A stretch of 64,000 nucleotides of DNA from Spirosoma radiotolerans. Lineage in GTDB: Bacteria; Bacteroidota; Bacteroidia; Cytophagales; Spirosomataceae. Shown piece after piece: positions 1 through 9,303 of this stretch. A program made the translations under genes and the position numbers. How positions within the stretch are numbered: the first letter of the stretch is position 1; each line of letters starts with the position of its first letter. The stretch lies in NCBI RefSeq assembly GCF_000974425.1, contig NZ_CP010429.1, positions 3,286,001 through 3,350,000 on the forward strand, in the 5' to 3' direction. The notes under the pieces are model-generated. The model saw only the letters and a list, made by a program, of their open reading frames with translations. It did not search any database and was not told the origin of the DNA.

Positions 1-1
1 C

Positions 2-1573
2 GGCTATCTGCATATTGGCCACGCCAAGTCGATTTGCCTCAACTTCGGTTTGGCAGACAAATACGGCGGGCAGACAAACCTCCGTTTTGATGATACAAAT
101 CCCGTTACGGAAGATACCGAATACGTCGATTCTATCAAGAATGATGTCCGCTGGCTTGGTTTCAACTGGGAAAATGAATTTTATGCATCTGATTACTTCG
201 ACCAGATTTACCAGTTTGCTGAAACCCTAATTCTGAAAGGTTTAGCCTACGTCGATGATTCAACGGCCGAGGAAATAGCGGCTCAGAAAGGAACTCCTAC
301 CGAACCAGGCAAATCGAATCAGTACCGCGACCGGAGCGTCGATGAGAACCTCGATCTGTTCCGGCGCATGAAGGCGGGCGAATATCCTGATGGCGCGAAA
401 GTGCTACGGGCAAAGGTCGATATGGCCTCGCCAAATATGCAGTTGCGCGACCCGATCATTTACCGCATTAAACACGCGCATCACCACCGTACGGGCGATA
501 CCTGGTGCATTTATCCCATGTATGATTTTGCCCACGGGCAGTCCGACGCCATTGAGCATATTACCCACTCGTTGTGTACACTGGAGTTTGAGGTACACCG
601 GCCGTTGTATGAATGGTTTATCGATAAATTAGCCATTTTCCCTTCCCGCCAAATTGAGTTTGCCCGGCTGAACCTGACCTATACGGTCATGAGCAAACGT
701 AAGTTGAAACTGTTGGTGGAAGAAGGACACGTGACTGGTTGGGACGACCCACGTATGCCAACCATTGCGGGCATTCGTCGGCGGGGCTATACACCGGCCA
801 GCCTGCGTGAATTTGCTGACCGGATCGGCATTGCCAAACGGGACAACCTGATTGATGTTGGTTTGCTTGAATTCTGCATCCGTGAAGAACTCAACAAAAC
901 GACCCACCGGGTTATGGCTGTTCTGGACGAGAAGCCCCTTAAGCTCGTCCTGACCAACTACGAAGTTGGCCGTGAGGAAATCATGCGGATTGAAAACAAT
1001 CCCGAAGATCCGGCATCGGGTGAGCGGGATGTGCCGTTTAGTCGGGAGGTGTATATCGAGCGGGATGATTTCATGGAGAACCCGCCCAAGAAGTTCTTCC
1101 GACTATTTCCTGGCGGTATGGTTCGGCTCAAAGGTGCCTACATTATTAAATGCGACGAGGTGGTGAAAGACAATGCGGGCGAGATTATTGAACTGCGTTG
1201 CTCTTACATTCCTGAAAGCCGGAGTGGATCCGATACGTCGGGTATCAACGTCAAAGGCACCATTCACTGGGTGTCGGTACCACACGCCGTAGAAGCCGAA
1301 GTCCGTCTGTATGACCGTCTGTTCTCCGTCGAGAACCCGGCCGCCGACGACCGGGATTTCAAAGAATTATTAAACCCAGATTCACTAACAGTCGTCCGTG
1401 CGTTTGTGGAGCCGTCGCTGGTTGAATCCATTCGGTCGGGTTCGCCAGCCAACGTGCAGTTTATGCGCAAAGGGTACTTCATCAGCGACCCTGATTCTAC
1501 CGCCGAGCGGCCCGTTTTCAACCGGACCGTCACGCTGAAAGACGCCTGGGCGAAAGAGCTAAAGAAGGGTTAG
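2..1573 (+). CDS. glnS: Glutaminyl-tRNA synthetase, 5'-truncated by the window edge
   Basis: Charges tRNA-Gln with glutamine in the cytoplasm. It is a class I aminoacyl-tRNA synthetase. The reading frame is open from base 2, and its first visible residues include the HIGH signature (YLHIGHAKS). A KMSKS-like loop (VMSKRKL) lies near base 690, and the C-terminal anticodon-binding beta-barrels follow. About 523 residues are visible. Family members are about 550 to 580 residues with HIGH near residue 40, so only some 30 to 40 N-terminal residues are missing. A TTG at base 50 is not the start, because the frame continues upstream through HIGH. The C-terminus ([15 protein letters not shown]) is repeated in degenerate form 140 bp downstream. 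Identity is secure. Confidence 0.96.
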   Translation, partial: GYLHIGHAKSICLNFGLADKYGGQTNLRFDDTNPVTEDTEYVDSIKNDVRWLGFNWENEFYASDYFDQIYQFAETLILKGLAYVDDSTAEEIAAQKGTPTEPGKSNQYRDRSVDENLDLFRRMKAGEYPDGAKVLRAKVDMASPNMQLRDPIIYRIKHAHHHRTGDTWCIYPMYDFAHGQSDAIEHITHSLCTLEFEVHRPLYEWFIDKLAIFPSRQIEFARLNLTYTVMSKRKLKLLVEEGHVTGWDDPRMPTIAGIRRRGYTPASLREFADRIGIAKRDNLIDVGLLEFCIREELNKTTHRVMAVLDEKPLKLVLTNYEVGREEIMRIENNPEDPASGERDVPFSREVYIERDDFMENPPKKFFRLFPGGMVRLKGAYIIKCDEVVKDNAGEIIELRCSYIPESRSGSDTSGINVKGTIHWVSVPHAVEAEVRLYDRLFSVENPAADDRDFKELLNPDSLTVVRAFVEPSLVESIRSGSPANVQFMRKGYFISDPDSTAERPVFNRTVTLKDAWAKELKKG

Positions 1574-1583
1574 GAATATATAT

Positions 1584-1625
1584 CAATCTGGTGCCATCTA
1601 CTCAAAACTCAATGGCGCCAGATTG
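1584..1625. terminator. Inverted repeat just after glnS
   Basis: 14-bp arms at 1584-1597 and 1612-1625 pair with one G-U position around a 14-nt loop. It begins 11 bp after the glnS stop. No T-run follows the 3' arm, so it may be an RNA-stabilising hairpin or a weak terminator. Confidence 0.5.
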
Positions 1626-1644
1626 AGCTAAAATTGTTAGCAGT

Positions 1645-1716
1645 ATGCCCTATTTCGTTTTCAACCGAACCGTAACGTTGAAAGACGTCTGGGCCAAAGA
1701 GCAGAAGGAGAGATGA
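1645..1716 (+). pseudogene. Degenerate second copy of the glnS 3' end
   Basis: A 23-codon open frame ends in [19 protein letters not shown] and a stop. It aligns without gaps to the last codons of glnS (1514-1567 against 1657-1710). By eye about 82 percent of bases match. In the core [14 protein letters not shown] the differences are four silent changes and one A-to-V change. That pattern suggests divergence while still a functional protein, meaning a leftover of another glnS allele rather than a recent local duplication. Nothing upstream of the fragment resembles glnS. It is too short to be a gene. Confidence 0.75.
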
Positions 1717-1727
1717 GATTAAAGAGA

Positions 1728-1775
1728 TAGTTGGTCATAATTTATCATTAAAAAGTATGGCCAACTAGCTTTTAT
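1728..1775 (+). terminator. Hairpin with T-rich tail after the glnS fragment
   Basis: Arms at 1728-1738 and 1757-1767 pair over 11 bp with one G-U pair, followed by GCTTTTATTT. This is the best intrinsic terminator candidate for glnS transcription and lies after the duplicated tail. Confidence 0.55.
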
Positions 1776-1784
1776 TTGTGGTGC

Positions 1785-1887
1785 CGGTTTCTTAAAAACC
1801 GATACGGGAAGGTTTCTCAAAACCTCCTTTACTCAACCAGCAGTACGCGGTTTTGAGAAACCGCTCACGTCAGTTTTATGAAACTGA
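1785..1887. repeat. Cluster of four small GTTT/AAAC hairpins
   Basis: Four short palindromes lie in a row: 1785-1801, 1810-1825, 1847-1864 and 1870-1887. Each has a GGTTT or AGTTT arm, a 4-5 nt loop and the complementary AAACC or AAACT arm. The second and third are also reverse complements of each other. A related unit occurs at 29833-29848. The spacing and the tetraloop-size loops suggest a repetitive extragenic element family. Confidence 0.6.
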
Positions 1888-1941
1888 TTTCACCGATAAG
1901 ACTTAGAAAACCTGCCTGGATTGTCCTAACTAAGCTACAAT

Positions 1942-2442
1942 TCACTTTCCGCAGGCGGCACTGCCCGAACAGGCCAGGCTGACGAACAGCTCGGAACGAA
2001 TTCGCCAGCCTTCGCTGTCTTTTTGCCACATGGCCAGATAAACGCCGGTTAGGGTTTGGATACCGTCGGGCCGCTGGAAACGGCCAACCCAATGACCCTG
2101 TTCAGCAGCCAATGGAGCCGACGTACTGACCCGTACGCTATCCGTCATCCGTACATAACCCAGAAACGACTTATCCCTGAACTGGACGGATACCGATGCC
2201 AGCACGGAATCTCGACCCGATACATGAGGACCGCTTCCCCGGGTTACTTCAATATCCGCCCGCATTGTCTTTCCAAATCCGGTAAGGTCACGCGCCTGTA
2301 TGGCTTCATTCGACTGTAGTCGGAGGGCACGAATAAGCTTCTCATCGGCGGCCGATTCAGTTCCGTACTGAGCCAGTGAATAAAAGGGAGACAGTAGGGA
2401 TATCAGGCTGATAACCAAAAATGGTGGTAAGGTTTTCTTCAT
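1942..2442 (-). CDS. Secreted SnoaL/DUF4440-like protein
   Basis: 166 residues from the ATG at 2442. The upstream in-frame ATG at 2466 adds eight residues before the signal peptide and is less likely. Residues 1-25 form a classical signal peptide (MKKTLPPFLVISLISLLSPF, cleavage near SLAQ). The mature part has the NTF2-like pattern of DUF4440: an N-terminal helix (EKLIRALRLQSNEAIQARD), the SGRDSVLAS segment, and strands ending in GVYLAMWQKDSEGWRIRSELF. The substrate is unknown. The C-terminus is Cys-containing (LACSGSAACGK). It stands alone on the minus strand, facing the small-hairpin cluster. Confidence 0.7.
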   Translation of the reverse strand: MKKTLPPFLVISLISLLSPFYSLAQYGTESAADEKLIRALRLQSNEAIQARDLTGFGKTMRADIEVTRGSGPHVSGRDSVLASVSVQFRDKSFLGYVRMTDSVRVSTSAPLAAEQGHWVGRFQRPDGIQTLTGVYLAMWQKDSEGWRIRSELFVSLACSGSAACGK

Positions 2443-2546
2443 CCCATGAAGATAGTACATAAACAACCGACACCAGTCAGCGATCAGGAGTACGACCGGC
2501 GCTTGATTAAATTTTCACCGTGAATAGTATCTCCCACCCCATTCTC

Positions 2547-2554
2547 TACTTTTG
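2547..2554 (+). promoter_or_regulatory. Bacteroidota -7 element of the serine hydrolase gene
   Basis: TACTTTTG matches the TAnnTTTG consensus exactly and lies 62 bp before the ATG at 2617. No clear -33 TTTG is present at the expected distance. Confidence 0.4.
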
Positions 2555-2616
2555 CTATCGCTACGTCACCTAACCATTTAGAGAACGATAGGCTACTAAA
2601 AACCCTTTGTGAACCA

Positions 2617-4209
2617 ATGAACCTCAACCGCAGAGATTTCCTCCGGCAACTTGGCTTCGGGGCCGTTGGCCTGAGCATTGCCACTACCTTACCCGTAAGC
2701 GCCTGGACAGTCCCAACGAAGTCAGGTAAACTGCCCCGTAGTTTGCCTGAAAAACAAGGCGTCGCGCCCGGTGGCCTGTTGGATTTTGTCAACACTATCG
2801 AAGCGAAGAAACTCAATGTACACAGTGTTATGGTCCTTCGGCATGGGCAGGTTGTTGCTGAAGGTTGGTGGGCTCCCTATGCTCCCGACCTTAAACACAC
2901 GTTGTATTCGCTCAGCAAGAGCTTTACCTCAACCGCCGTTGGCATGGCGGTGGCCGAAAAACGGCTGACGGTGGAGGATAAGGTTGTTTCCTTCTTTCCG
3001 AAGGATGTTCCGGCTACGATCAGCGCCAATCTGGCGGCTATGCGCGTGAAAGATCTACTGACCATGTCCACGGGGCATGATAAAGATACCACGCCATCGC
3101 TTCGGGGCGGTACGGATACCAACTGGATAAAATCGTTTCTGGCTCAACCCGTTGACCATAAGCCCGGAACATTTTTTGTGTACAATAGCGGAGCTACTTA
3201 TATGCTTTCGGCCATCGTGCAAAAGCTCACCGGTATGCCTGTCGTTGAGTACCTCAAACCGCGCCTGTTCGGGCCGCTGGGCATCGAAGGCGAGGACTGG
3301 GAAGTCGATCCAAATGGAATCAATACCGGCGGATGGGGCCTTCGGCTGCGCACCGAAGACATTGCTAAGTTCGGCCAGCTTTATCTACAGAAAGGGGTTT
3401 GGAATGGCAAACGGCTGATTGCCGAAAACTGGATTGCCGATGCAACACGCGCCGAAGTAGAGTCTAAGGGTGGCAAAGGCGATGCCAGTGTAAACGACTG
3501 GATTCAAGGATATGGGTATCAATTCTGGCGGTGTCGCCACGATGCATACCGGGGCGATGGTGCCTTTGGCCAGTTTTGCATTGTCTTACCAAAAGAAGAC
3601 GCCGTTGTCGCGATTACGTCCGAGTCGGCAGATATGCAGGGTATTCTCAATGCGGTCTGGGATCATATCTTGCCTGCGCTTGAGGGGAATGGACTATCTG
3701 CCGATAAAATTAAGCAGGCAGCTCTGACGCAAAAATTGACAACCCTGGCGCTGACCCCACCCACTTCACAGGCTAGTTCAACGGTAGCGAGCCAGATAAG
3801 CGGCAAGACATTTGCCGTCGCAGAGAACTCCTTGCATGTAAAAGATGTCTCGCTGACGTTCGGGAAAGATGGGTGCATTTTCAAACTTCAGGACGACCAG
3901 GGCGACCATCAGGTGCTATGTGGCGTTGGTCGCTACCGGGATAGCACAACCACATTTTCGGTCGCTCCCCTGTCGCTAACCCCGACGGTTGTGCCGGGAG
4001 GACCCGTCCGAAAAGTAGCGGGCAGCGGCAGTTGGCAGGACGCCAACACCTTTGTCATGATCTGGCGGTTCATCGAAACGGCTCACTATGATACCGTCAC
4101 CTGCCGATTTGGCAAAGACGACGTTCAGGTCGAATTCCAGAGCAGCCTGAGTACACTCAATAAAACGAAGGACAAACGACCCGTACTAGAAGGCAAAATG
4201 ACTGCCTGA
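2617..4209 (+). CDS. Serine hydrolase, class C beta-lactamase-like, exported
   Basis: 530 residues. The N-terminus (MNLNRRDFLRQLGFGAVGL) has a twin-arginine-like or hydrophobic export signal, so the protein probably acts in the periplasm. The penicillin-binding fold shows the catalytic SxxK motif (SLSKSFTS, about residue 108) and the YxN motif (VYNSGATYML, about residue 189). About 130 residues after the catalytic domain form a beta-rich C-terminal extension common in environmental hydrolases of this family. Likely activities are esterase, D-aminopeptidase or beta-lactamase; the sequence does not decide. It is a single gene with its own -7 element and a strong terminator behind it. Confidence 0.85.
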   Translation: MNLNRRDFLRQLGFGAVGLSIATTLPVSAWTVPTKSGKLPRSLPEKQGVAPGGLLDFVNTIEAKKLNVHSVMVLRHGQVVAEGWWAPYAPDLKHTLYSLSKSFTSTAVGMAVAEKRLTVEDKVVSFFPKDVPATISANLAAMRVKDLLTMSTGHDKDTTPSLRGGTDTNWIKSFLAQPVDHKPGTFFVYNSGATYMLSAIVQKLTGMPVVEYLKPRLFGPLGIEGEDWEVDPNGINTGGWGLRLRTEDIAKFGQLYLQKGVWNGKRLIAENWIADATRAEVESKGGKGDASVNDWIQGYGYQFWRCRHDAYRGDGAFGQFCIVLPKEDAVVAITSESADMQGILNAVWDHILPALEGNGLSADKIKQAALTQKLTTLALTPPTSQASSTVASQISGKTFAVAENSLHVKDVSLTFGKDGCIFKLQDDQGDHQVLCGVGRYRDSTTTFSVAPLSLTPTVVPGGPVRKVAGSGSWQDANTFVMIWRFIETAHYDTVTCRFGKDDVQVEFQSSLSTLNKTKDKRPVLEGKMTA

Positions 4210-4216
4210 TTTATTT

Positions 4217-4280
4217 CAGCGGTATGGCAGCATGGCCCAGGCCTGACCTGTAGCATGCTGACATACCGCTGGACTTTTTT
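4217..4280 (+). terminator. Strong intrinsic terminator of the serine hydrolase gene
   Basis: 18-bp arms at 4217-4234 and 4254-4271 have one mismatch, followed by GAC and six T residues. It lies between convergent genes and could serve both. Confidence 0.8.
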
Positions 4281-4284
4281 AAAA

Positions 4285-6534
4285 CTACAACAACTTATCG
4301 AGCGTAATAGGCAGGTCGCGAACACGGCGTCCCGTTGCGTGGAAAACGGCGTTGGCGATGGCTGCGGGCATACCCACAATACCAATTTCGCCCAGGCCTT
4401 TCACGCCCAGCGGATTTACGATGTCGTCATGCTCCTCCACAAAAATGACGTCAAGGTCATGAATGTCGGCATTCACAGCCACGTGGTATTCGGATAGATT
4501 GTGGTTCATAAACCGTCCGAAGTTGTGATCCATAACGCTCTCCTCTTCGAGGGCTTTGCTGATTCCCCAAACCATACCACCCAGTATCTGGCTCCGGGCT
4601 GTTTTCGGATTCAGAATGCGCCCACCCGCAATCGCGCTCACGGCACGGGTCACTTTTACCGTACCCAGCTCTTCATCGACCATTACTTCGACAAATACGG
4701 CCGAGTGGGCACTCCGCGTGTACTTCCTCTGCTTCAGCATATTCGGCAGAGCGCCCGTCGTTTCCCGAACAGCTTTGCCCCCATTTTGATCAACGAGCGT
4801 TTGCAGAGAGAGCGCAACAGACGGGTCACGTTTCAGGCGCATGTGCTTATCAGAAAAAGTAACCTCCTCCCATTTAACTCCCTTGAACGGTGAGTCAGGC
4901 ATCTTTTTAGCAAGTTTGAGCAACGTTTTTCCTACCGCCTGGCAAGCGGCCTGTACCGCCGAGCCTACCGTGGCTGCCGTCCACGAACCACCCGAAATAG
5001 GCGCGATTGGCATATCGGTATCGCCCAGTTTAAACAGCACGTCACTGACTGGCAGACCGAGCGTGTCGGCGGCAATCTGCGTCATAATAGTATACGTCCC
5101 CGTACCAATATCAGCCGTAGCGCTGCTCACGCGTAGCTTCCCATTTACCATCAGGACGGCTTCGGCACGAGCCGGCATCTGATTTGCTTCCCAGATACCG
5201 GTTGCCATGCCCCAGCCAATCAGATTATGGTCTTTTTTCATGGAACGAGGTACTGGATTACGACTCGACCAGCCAAATCGTTCGGCCCCCTGCCGGAAAC
5301 ACTCCCGAAGCTCCTTACTCGAATACGGCAGGTTTTGGTTGTGGTCCAGGTCAGTATAGTTTTTAAGCCGAAACTCCATCGGGTCCATACCTGCATTGTA
5401 TGCCAGTTCATCCATAGCCTCTTCCAAGGCCGACATGCCCGTTACGCCACCCGGCGCCCGCATGTCGAGCGGACTATACACATCCAGCGGCACCAGCTTG
5501 TAGTCCATCTTGACATTTTCGGCGGGATAAAGCATGCCACCCCAATTGACGACCACTTCGGTATAATCCTCAAATTGCGACGTTTCTCCCACGGCATCAT
5601 GATAAAGCGCGTTCATGGTTCCATCAGCCAGCGCTCCCAGCGCTACATTCTGGACTGTGGCGGGACGGTGACCGAAGGTGAACATCTGCTGGCGGGTAAG
5701 CGAAACCCGTACCGACCGCTTCAGTTCACGAGCCGCCATAACGGCCATAAACAACTGGTATTGAGGACGTAAACCCGAGCCAAACCCGCCACCCATATAG
5801 GGCGAAAGCACCCGAACATCCTTAAAGGGGATGTTAAATACCTGTGTTACGTACAGAATGCTGTTGGTTACGCCCTGCGTTTTGTCATAAATGGTCAGTT
5901 TACCACCCTTTTCGTAGGCAACCGTCGTAGCAAACAGCTCCATAGGATTATGGTGCTCAGCGGCATGGACATACCGACCGTTCACAGCTACCGGGGCCTC
6001 CGTATAGGCCTTTTCGAAGTCGCCACGGGGTTTTGGTGGTGGTGGTTTCAGCAACGAAGCGATACCTGATTTTGGTTTCCGAGCCTGGTGCAGGTTGGTT
6101 TCCAGACTGGTTTCGTGGGTATCTTCTTTGTATTCAGCCCGAATCAGCGTGGCTGCGTAGCGGGCCAACTCAAACGTTTCCGCAACGACCAATGCGATAG
6201 GTTGCCCGCTGTAATTAATAGTCGCGTTATGCAACGGCCGAAATGGTGAACCCGGTGGTGCATCCTGATCTTTATAACTAATGTCAAACCAGGCTAGCTT
6301 AGGGCGATTTTCGTGCGTAAATACAGCCAGCACGCCATCGAGTGCCAGCGCATCGCTCGTATCGATATGGGTAATTTTACCTTTGGCAATGGCACTGGAT
6401 ACAACGACGCCATAGGCCAGATCGGGCACACTGAATTCGGCGGCATACTTAGCCTTACCCGTTACTTTATCTACACCATCGACGCGGCTGATGGGTTTTC
6501 CAATGGATGGGGTCACTCCTGGTAGCGTGCTCAT
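4285..6534 (-). CDS. Molybdopterin-binding large subunit of a xanthine dehydrogenase-family aldehyde oxidoreductase (PaoC/YagR-like)
   Basis: 749 residues. This is the catalytic subunit that binds the molybdenum cofactor and oxidises aldehydes or related substrates. The N-terminal aldehyde oxidase a/b-hammerhead domain (GKPISRVDGVDKVTGKAKYA) is followed by the cofactor-binding domains, including GGGFGSGLR and RAPGG. The conserved catalytic glutamate region (GVKGLGEIGIVG) lies near the C-terminus. Its start overlaps the stop of the FAD subunit gene by 4 bp (ATGA), showing translational coupling. Dedicated maturation genes (XdhC/PaoD or MocA type) are not adjacent. The subunit order and sizes match PaoABC rather than classical XdhABC. 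The physiological substrate is not known. Confidence 0.9.
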   Translation of the reverse strand: MSTLPGVTPSIGKPISRVDGVDKVTGKAKYAAEFSVPDLAYGVVVSSAIAKGKITHIDTSDALALDGVLAVFTHENRPKLAWFDISYKDQDAPPGSPFRPLHNATINYSGQPIALVVAETFELARYAATLIRAEYKEDTHETSLETNLHQARKPKSGIASLLKPPPPKPRGDFEKAYTEAPVAVNGRYVHAAEHHNPMELFATTVAYEKGGKLTIYDKTQGVTNSILYVTQVFNIPFKDVRVLSPYMGGGFGSGLRPQYQLFMAVMAARELKRSVRVSLTRQQMFTFGHRPATVQNVALGALADGTMNALYHDAVGETSQFEDYTEVVVNWGGMLYPAENVKMDYKLVPLDVYSPLDMRAPGGVTGMSALEEAMDELAYNAGMDPMEFRLKNYTDLDHNQNLPYSSKELRECFRQGAERFGWSSRNPVPRSMKKDHNLIGWGMATGIWEANQMPARAEAVLMVNGKLRVSSATADIGTGTYTIMTQIAADTLGLPVSDVLFKLGDTDMPIAPISGGSWTAATVGSAVQAACQAVGKTLLKLAKKMPDSPFKGVKWEEVTFSDKHMRLKRDPSVALSLQTLVDQNGGKAVRETTGALPNMLKQRKYTRSAHSAVFVEVMVDEELGTVKVTRAVSAIAGGRILNPKTARSQILGGMVWGISKALEEESVMDHNFGRFMNHNLSEYHVAVNADIHDLDVIFVEEHDDIVNPLGVKGLGEIGIVGMPAAIANAVFHATGRRVRDLPITLDKLL

Positions 6535-7571
6535 GCGGTCGGTTCGAGTTTAGCGGCCTGTCCCAACGCCCGGACAATCGCGCGTTTAGCCAGTTCGATT
6601 TTGAATGTATTATGACCAAATCCCTGCGCACCGGCCAGCAGCGACTCGGCGGCAGCCTGGAAGTTTTCTTTTGTTGCCGGTTTTCCTACCAGCAGGGTTT
6701 CGGCTTCCGGCTTGCGCCAGGGCTTATGGGCTACGCCACCGAGGGCGATGCGAGCCGTGGTGATCGTGTTACCGCGACCGTCGCTCTGATCCATCTCCAA
6801 CCCAACTGCCACTGACACCAGCGCAAACGCATAAGAAGCGCGATCGCGGAGTTTCAGATAGGTGTGGAATTCAGGAAACCCACGGGCAGGCAAGTCAATT
6901 GAAGTTATCAGTTCGTCAGGTTGCAGTGTATTATCGATCTGGGGCGTATTGCCGGGAAGCCGGTGGAAGTCAGCGAAGGGGATGGTGCGTTCACCGTTGC
7001 TGCCTTTCACCCGAACCTCCGCTTCCAGAGCGGCTAAAGCCACACACATATCCGACGGATGCGTAGCGATGCAGGACGGTTCGGCCATTCCGCCGGTGTG
7101 GTCCCGGTCATGGGTACCCAAAATCGCATGAATCCGGTTGTAGCCATTAATGGCCGAGCAGCCCGAGCCGGGTTCCCGTTTGTTGCAGGGCGTAGCCGTA
7201 TCGTAAAAGTAGTAACAGCGCGTCCGTTGCAGGAGGTTACCGCCATCGGTCGCCATGTTTCGTAGTTGGGGCGATGCTCCGGCCAGAATGGCCTGCGATA
7301 ATAACGGATACCGCTGTATGACCTGTTCGTTGTAAGCCGTATCGGCATTGGTCATCAGGGCACCAAGCCGCAAGCCACCGGCTACGGTATCGGAGATTGT
7401 TGTCAGCGGAAGTTTCGTTATATCGATCAGGCGCGTGGGACGTTCCACATTTTCCTTCATCAGATCGATGAGATTGGTGCCCCCGGCAATGAATTTTGCG
7501 GTCTGTTCGGATGCCCGTTCGCGTACAGCGGTATCTATGGCATCGGTTCGGGTATAGGTAAAGCTGTTCAT
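6531..7571 (-). CDS. FAD-binding subunit of the aldehyde oxidoreductase (PaoB/YagS-like)
   Basis: 346 residues. It carries FAD and passes electrons from the FeS subunit to an acceptor. The FAD domain has the AGGTNLIDLM and ATDGGNLLQRT motifs, and a CO dehydrogenase flavoprotein C-terminal domain follows. A loop with Cys119, Cys129 and Cys138 (RTRCYYFYD...CNKREPGSGC) followed by HPSDMC is the feature that in E. coli PaoB accommodates an extra [4Fe-4S] cluster. Classical XDH FAD subunits lack it. The gene overlaps both neighbours by 4 bp, so the three genes form a coupled operon. Confidence 0.9.
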   Translation of the reverse strand: MNSFTYTRTDAIDTAVRERASEQTAKFIAGGTNLIDLMKENVERPTRLIDITKLPLTTISDTVAGGLRLGALMTNADTAYNEQVIQRYPLLSQAILAGASPQLRNMATDGGNLLQRTRCYYFYDTATPCNKREPGSGCSAINGYNRIHAILGTHDRDHTGGMAEPSCIATHPSDMCVALAALEAEVRVKGSNGERTIPFADFHRLPGNTPQIDNTLQPDELITSIDLPARGFPEFHTYLKLRDRASYAFALVSVAVGLEMDQSDGRGNTITTARIALGGVAHKPWRKPEAETLLVGKPATKENFQAAAESLLAGAQGFGHNTFKIELAKRAIVRALGQAAKLEPTA

Positions 7572-8107
7572 ACCGTTTTCTGGTTCAAGACGTCCTCAAT
7601 GGCGTCGACGATGTTGGTATAGGCTCCACACCGGCAAATATTGCCGCTCATCAGTTCACGGATATCGGCCGTTGTTCTGGCTTTCCCCTCATTCATAAGC
7701 CCAACCGCCGAGCAGATTTGCCCTGGCGTGCAATAGCCGCACTGAAAGGCGTCCCGTTCGATGAAGGCCTGCTGAAGCGGGTGAAGTTGCCCCGCCGAGC
7801 TGCCATCCTGCGGAGCCAGTCCTTCAATGGTGGTAATTTCAGTGTCTTCCTGCATAATGGCTAGTGTGAGACAGGAGTTGATGCGTTTTCCATTCACCAA
7901 TATTGTGCAGGCGCCACATTGACCGTGGTCACAGCCTTTTTTGGTACCAGTCAGATCCATGTACTCCCGAAGGGCATCGAGCAGCGTTGTCCAGGGAGCA
8001 ATCTGTAATTCCGTTACTTTTCCGTTGACCCTTAATTTCACGGAATGGATGGGGGGCAGAGACGGTGTTCGCTGGTCAGGCGGGTACAATTCTACAGCAG
8101 GGTTCAT
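7568..8107 (-). CDS. 2Fe-2S iron-sulfur subunit of the aldehyde oxidoreductase (PaoA/YagT-like)
   Basis: 179 residues. It has two [2Fe-2S] clusters. The N-terminal plant-type cluster motif is CDHGQCGACTI with a later Cys in NSCL. The C-terminal cluster motifs are CGYCTPGQIC and CRCGAY. It is the first gene of the operon. Unlike E. coli PaoA it has no twin-arginine signal (it begins MNPAVELYPPDQ), so the enzyme is predicted to be cytoplasmic. It transfers electrons from the molybdenum centre to FAD. Confidence 0.92.
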   Translation of the reverse strand: MNPAVELYPPDQRTPSLPPIHSVKLRVNGKVTELQIAPWTTLLDALREYMDLTGTKKGCDHGQCGACTILVNGKRINSCLTLAIMQEDTEITTIEGLAPQDGSSAGQLHPLQQAFIERDAFQCGYCTPGQICSAVGLMNEGKARTTADIRELMSGNICRCGAYTNIVDAIEDVLNQKTV

Positions 8108-8328
8108 AATGCATCGAGTAAGTTATGTTTACTTAATTCAGAACCCTATGTAGCAGTGGTTGTTTAAAATTCATCTCACCGGGAAGTGACAACAAATTGA
8201 TCCGTAGTATGGATTTACCGGGTGTATGGCTAACAACTCATCTGTATTTTGGTTAGAACAGCTACTTACTCGATGCAACAAATCAATCACTGACGCCTGG
8301 TGGTTGGACGTAAGACAACTCAACGGAT

Positions 8329-9273
8329 ATGAAATCGAAGAGCCTAAAAACTTTCTTTTCGGACCTATGGATTGTGATCCGGGATGCCTTTAATGGTTTC
8401 CTGGACGACCGGTGTTTAAAGCTAAGTGCCGCTCTTGCTTATTACACGGTTTTCGCACTGGCTCCCCTACTGGTGCTCATCATCTCGGTGGTCAGTATTT
8501 TTCTGGGGCAGGAAGCGATTCAGGGACAAATATTTTCCCAGATAAATGGGCTGGTGGGAAATGAAGCCGCCAAGCAAATTCAGGACATGATCAAAAACGT
8601 TGGTTTATCCGGTAAAACCAACACAGCGCTGGCCATCGGAATTATTACGCTGGTTGTTGGCGCAACCAGCATTTTCGTTGAAATTCAGGACTCGGTGAAT
8701 ATGATCTGGCGGGTAAAAGCTAAACCAAAGCGAGGCTGGCTGAAGATTCTGAAAGATCGATTGCTCTCTTCCTCTCTGGTTGTCAGCTTGGGTTTTCTAC
8801 TGTTGGTGTCCCTGATTATCAACGGGCTTGTTCTGGCTATGAGTAATATTATTACCCGGTATATACCCAGCATTGGCTACCTTCTGATCACGGCACTCAA
8901 TTTTCTGATAAGCACGTCGGTGGTAACCGCCCTCTTCGGTATTATTTTTAAAGTGCTCCCCGATGCTAAGATTGCCTGGAAAGACGTACGCTGGGGTGCC
9001 TTGTTTACGGCTTTGCTTTTTATGCTGGGGCGTTACCTGATTGGGTTGTACATCGAAACAACCAGCACCAGTTCGGCTTACGGAGCCGCTGGTTCACTGA
9101 TCGTTATTCTGACGTGGATCTATTACACAGCCGCAATCTTGTATTTCGGGGCTGAATTCACACAGGCCTACGCCAATCACTTTGGTATCAAAATCGAACC
9201 GGCGGACTATGCCGTTTATGTCGAACAGACGGAACGCGAACGCGACGTGGCCGCTCTGCCGACTAAAAAATAA
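8329..9273 (+). CDS. YihY/virulence factor BrkB family membrane protein
   Basis: 314 residues. The family signature is LKLSAALAYYTVFALAPLLVL near residue 30. It is followed by about five more hydrophobic segments, the DAKIAWKDVRWGALFTALLF region and the GAAGSLIVILTWIYY segment, for about six transmembrane helices. The C-terminal tail is soluble and charged. Members are inner-membrane proteins of uncertain function; some older names (RNase BN) are wrong. It is convergent with the BNR gene and leaves 30 bp between them. Confidence 0.9.
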   Translation: MKSKSLKTFFSDLWIVIRDAFNGFLDDRCLKLSAALAYYTVFALAPLLVLIISVVSIFLGQEAIQGQIFSQINGLVGNEAAKQIQDMIKNVGLSGKTNTALAIGIITLVVGATSIFVEIQDSVNMIWRVKAKPKRGWLKILKDRLLSSSLVVSLGFLLLVSLIINGLVLAMSNIITRYIPSIGYLLITALNFLISTSVVTALFGIIFKVLPDAKIAWKDVRWGALFTALLFMLGRYLIGLYIETTSTSSAYGAAGSLIVILTWIYYTAAILYFGAEFTQAYANHFGIKIEPADYAVYVEQTERERDVAALPTKK

Positions 9274-9303
9274 GGTAGACAGGCCGGACTGAAACCGCAT
9301 TGA

